Part shown: positions 61,215-64,000 of the stretch, in pieces
Layout: each line of letters starts with the position of its first letter
Position numbering within the stretch: the stretch's first letter is position 1
Origin: Opisthorchis felineus
Lineage: Eukaryota; Platyhelminthes; Trematoda; Opisthorchiida; Opisthorchiidae
DNA length: 64,000 bases
Direction: 5' to 3'
NCBI GenBank assembly: GCA_004794785.1
Contig: SJOL01005921.1
Location: 386,558-450,557 of the forward strand
Translations under genes and position numbers: made by a program
The notes under the pieces: generated by a model
Databases searched by the model: none
Told to the model about the DNA's origin: nothing
Seen by the model: the letters and a program-made list of their open reading frames with translations, nothing else

Positions 61215-64000
61215 CTGCAGCTGATGACAGCACAGAGGACTATGCCCCAAAGCAGTTGCATGAGAGGAGAGAGAACGGGAGAGCACTACTGTAATACAAC
61301 TCAAACGTGAAGCATTCAAAAAACGAAAAAAGTTGCTAAACAGATAACGTGAGAACCGAACTCTTGACTAAAAGGAACCAATTTGGTCAAATGGACTCGG
61401 AAATGACCACAACCAGCAGTTAATGAAAGCACATTTCGTTTTCGTAGAAAATGTAGTAAGAAACTGAACAAACCAGGACAACTCTGATAATTCGGAGTAT
61501 GTTCTAGAGCAATCGGATTGTGCTACTATGCACAATGTTTCTTGTTTCTTTGTCCAACACAAGGAGAAAAAACGGGGACTGAACGCATTTCACGTTCGTC
61601 CATCAGGGCAGAATTAACAAAACAACGCATCCACAAACGAAGGAGTTACTCAAATAGCTTTTGATCGGTCAGTTTGGAAGACAGATGGTACCCACATTCG
61701 TGCTAAGTGGCGGTTTATATCAAGGTTCTTTTGAAAGCACAAGGCCTGTCGACTCGTCAGCAGAACCACAGTTACAGTATCCGGAGTCTCCCAAAAAAAG
61801 CATAGAATTGAACTAAAGCCACTTAAAAATCTACCTAGAAGGATTATCCCAAGTAATGGGATAATGATGAGAGACAGCAGGTCATCTGCCACATCCGCAT
61901 TGATGACAGTATCAACGTTGATTGCCAGTGCTCCAAAGCTATGAGTCGCTGCTGGGTGACGTAGCATGGCTCTTATTGATTTCACAGTAGTCGACTCTCT
62001 CCCTTTAACACGTTTGCGCCACACAGTACAACCTGAATTCTATGGAGGATATCAACACTTGCAGAAAGTGAGATAAAATCTGGAAAAGCTTGACCACATT
62101 TACGTTAAACTTCTTCAAAACTGTCGAACTAAATGTCACAGGAGTACAGTCTAACCCAAAAAATGGGTGTTGTTATCGTTCTCAACCAAAAGCAGTTAAA
62201 AAGCTTTTACAAGAACCAATCCATCGATTGGAGGGCTCTAGAACGTACTGTCACTATACACTTGCCTGGCAAGTTGAGAAATCGAGCAATGGAGCACTGT
62301 AAGCATACCCAAAGATTTATTAGTCCCGATGGCTGGGGTCAATACAATAACCTATAAAGCCAAAGCCGCTTTTTACTACCCGTGGCACCTATTGAGTCTA
62401 GTCAACTAAACTTTCGGTTTCAAGGATCGGAAACACTAGGTCACAGTGCCGGTTATGTTGTTGTATAGTTCCGTGACACAATTCTTGTACGCAGAGGATC
62501 CAATAGGCCTATTGAAGATTACCGGACAGACTACCAAAGACGCTTTATTGAGAGGGCTAAGTACTTCCTACTGTTTAAACAAGTCAACATGGTTGTGAAA
62601 AAGCAAAGAAAAGCTCCAACACTGGTATTTAGGTTAGTGTAGTTGGTGACGACAAGGCAGCTCAACAGCAGGCATATGTTAGAATGAGGAAAGTAAACGG
62701 CTAGAACTGATAACTGAATAAGAGTGGACGCCAGGCCCCGCATATTTTTGCACACTACCTACGTCAAGTTGGCAGCGACTGAGGCGCCCTTCAGAGAGGA
62801 CTGAGTTCGTCGACAACGGTTACACAGCGAATGGAATACGGTCAGTAAGCTTTCAACGACCTAGTTATTTGGGTTGAATTATCACGAATCCCACAATCAG
62901 TGGCATTTTGTTCATTCCTCGTAGGCGTTCATCATTAGAGTTACTTTATTAGACTGAAGTGTAAGTAACTAATGTAGTACCGAGCAAATCCCAACTACGC
63001 ATCAGAACACACCTCACACAAAAAATGTTTATGGTGACCTCAGAGTGATGATCACGTAAACCATAAAATTGATATAAATGTGAGCAGTCGAATAAAGTAT
63101 TGTACAGTGATTTCTCACGTAATCCAACGAATCTTTAAAAGAAAACAGAACCAAAATTTAGAGTGGAAAATATTGTGCCTCCTGTTTGGAGCAGCATGTT
63201 GCTTGGTGGGCACGGATGGATAGCCGCTGTTTCATCTTCACTGAAATGTACAGCTTGGTAATTCCGGTAAAAAGATGCCCTGAACAAGTGACTAACAACA
63301 ATGCTGGAAGCTTTACCTACCTGTTCATGTGCCTGAAGCGGAAGCAACCGTGAAGGACCGTACAAAACTTAAGCTACTCATTTCTTTCCAGTAGCACACA
63401 ATAAAATGAGTTTAACCAAAATCAATCGCAAGCCGAGAAACTGAAAAACAAATGTGGTCCTACATAGGGAAAACGACATGAATGCATCACAGAAACTCTG
63501 CCACAAAAGGCAGTAAGTGAGGGAGACGGCTCCTAAAACAGGACGAAGTATCTGCGTGTACTGATGGATTAGGCATGGAGAAAATTCGGCGTTGAGCAAG
63601 AACACCTCCTTGTATCTAATCATCACGAGGCACGTGGAGGCCTCAGACGCAGCTTATTTCAGGGCGCAATTCGTTGAGTAGATAACTCCGATACTTCCTA
63701 ACGAAACGTCTGACCACATAGCCGCCAAATATGCAAATGGAATGTGTATTAGTTTGAAGTGACCGAGCTGAACCACCTCCTTGTGGTGTCGACTGGGCAG
63801 CCTGGACGCCAGTCTGGGTGAGCTAAGAGTTCAGCAACTCCAGACAGGGCTAACCACCCTGTTTGGTTTCAATGTGCTGGTTACTTTCGACAATGTACAC
63901 TACGAATCATCTGGCGCCTCCGCACCAGTTCCAACCAGTGCACAGGAGAGACTCGTGGGGCTCACGTGTGAGGAATGTGGCAAGTGTTGCAAATCGAAAG
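61215..64000. other. No exon identified; expected 5' continuation of the CLIP-like gene
   Basis: The gene must continue to higher coordinates, but I see no exon here with both good splice sites and coiled-coil content. A 12-base candidate microexon at 63321-63332 is discussed separately. No CAP-Gly signature (GKNDG) is present. Confidence 0.45.

Overview
The window looks like nuclear DNA of a parasitic flatworm, most likely a digenean trematode and possibly an opisthorchiid liver fluke. The evidence is one intron-rich animal gene with long introns (0.5 to 6 kb), moderate GC, and dense decayed retroelements. These include RTE/jockey-like LINEs, a Ty3/Gypsy relic, tRNA-derived SINE-like repeats and hammerhead-ribozyme repeats. 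The species call is inference; there is no rRNA, tRNA or mitochondrial marker to settle it.

Layout. Positions 1 to about 39,137 hold no protein-coding gene that I can support. This part carries an assembly gap (1402-1694), (TA)n tracts, several SINE-like copies and, most notably, at least six copies or fragments of a modular repeat containing a hammerhead self-cleaving ribozyme (near 1.7, 3.2, 3.5, 7.8, 16.2, 20.9 and 27.3 kb; a fragment without the ribozyme lies at 14.95 kb). The 7.8 kb copy keeps every core residue I can check. An inverted-repeat module of about 156 bp is joined to it at 7865-8020 and recurs at 20.5, 21.0 and 33.7 kb.

Positions 61,138 down to 39,138 on the minus strand carry the 3' part of a host gene. 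Seven exons join with matching phases at all six junctions into about 298 codons and a stop. The product is almost entirely heptad-type coiled coil and ends in a block (FLNSIIVDLHKKN) that I recognise from the C-terminus of CLIP-170-family microtubule plus-end linker proteins. The CAP-Gly domains would be encoded by exons beyond 64,000. The C-terminal zinc knuckle of vertebrate CLIP-170 is absent.

The large introns of this gene collect dead mobile elements: an endonuclease plus reverse-transcriptase LINE relic in the gene's orientation (51.56-53.6 kb), a LINE C-terminal relic in antisense (46.7-47.3 kb), a second LINE relic (57.6-58.06 kb), a Gypsy RNase H/integrase relic in antisense (56.25-57.5 kb), and SINE copies. 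All have stops or frame slips and have lost catalytic motifs. No operon, CRISPR or bacterial-type feature is present.
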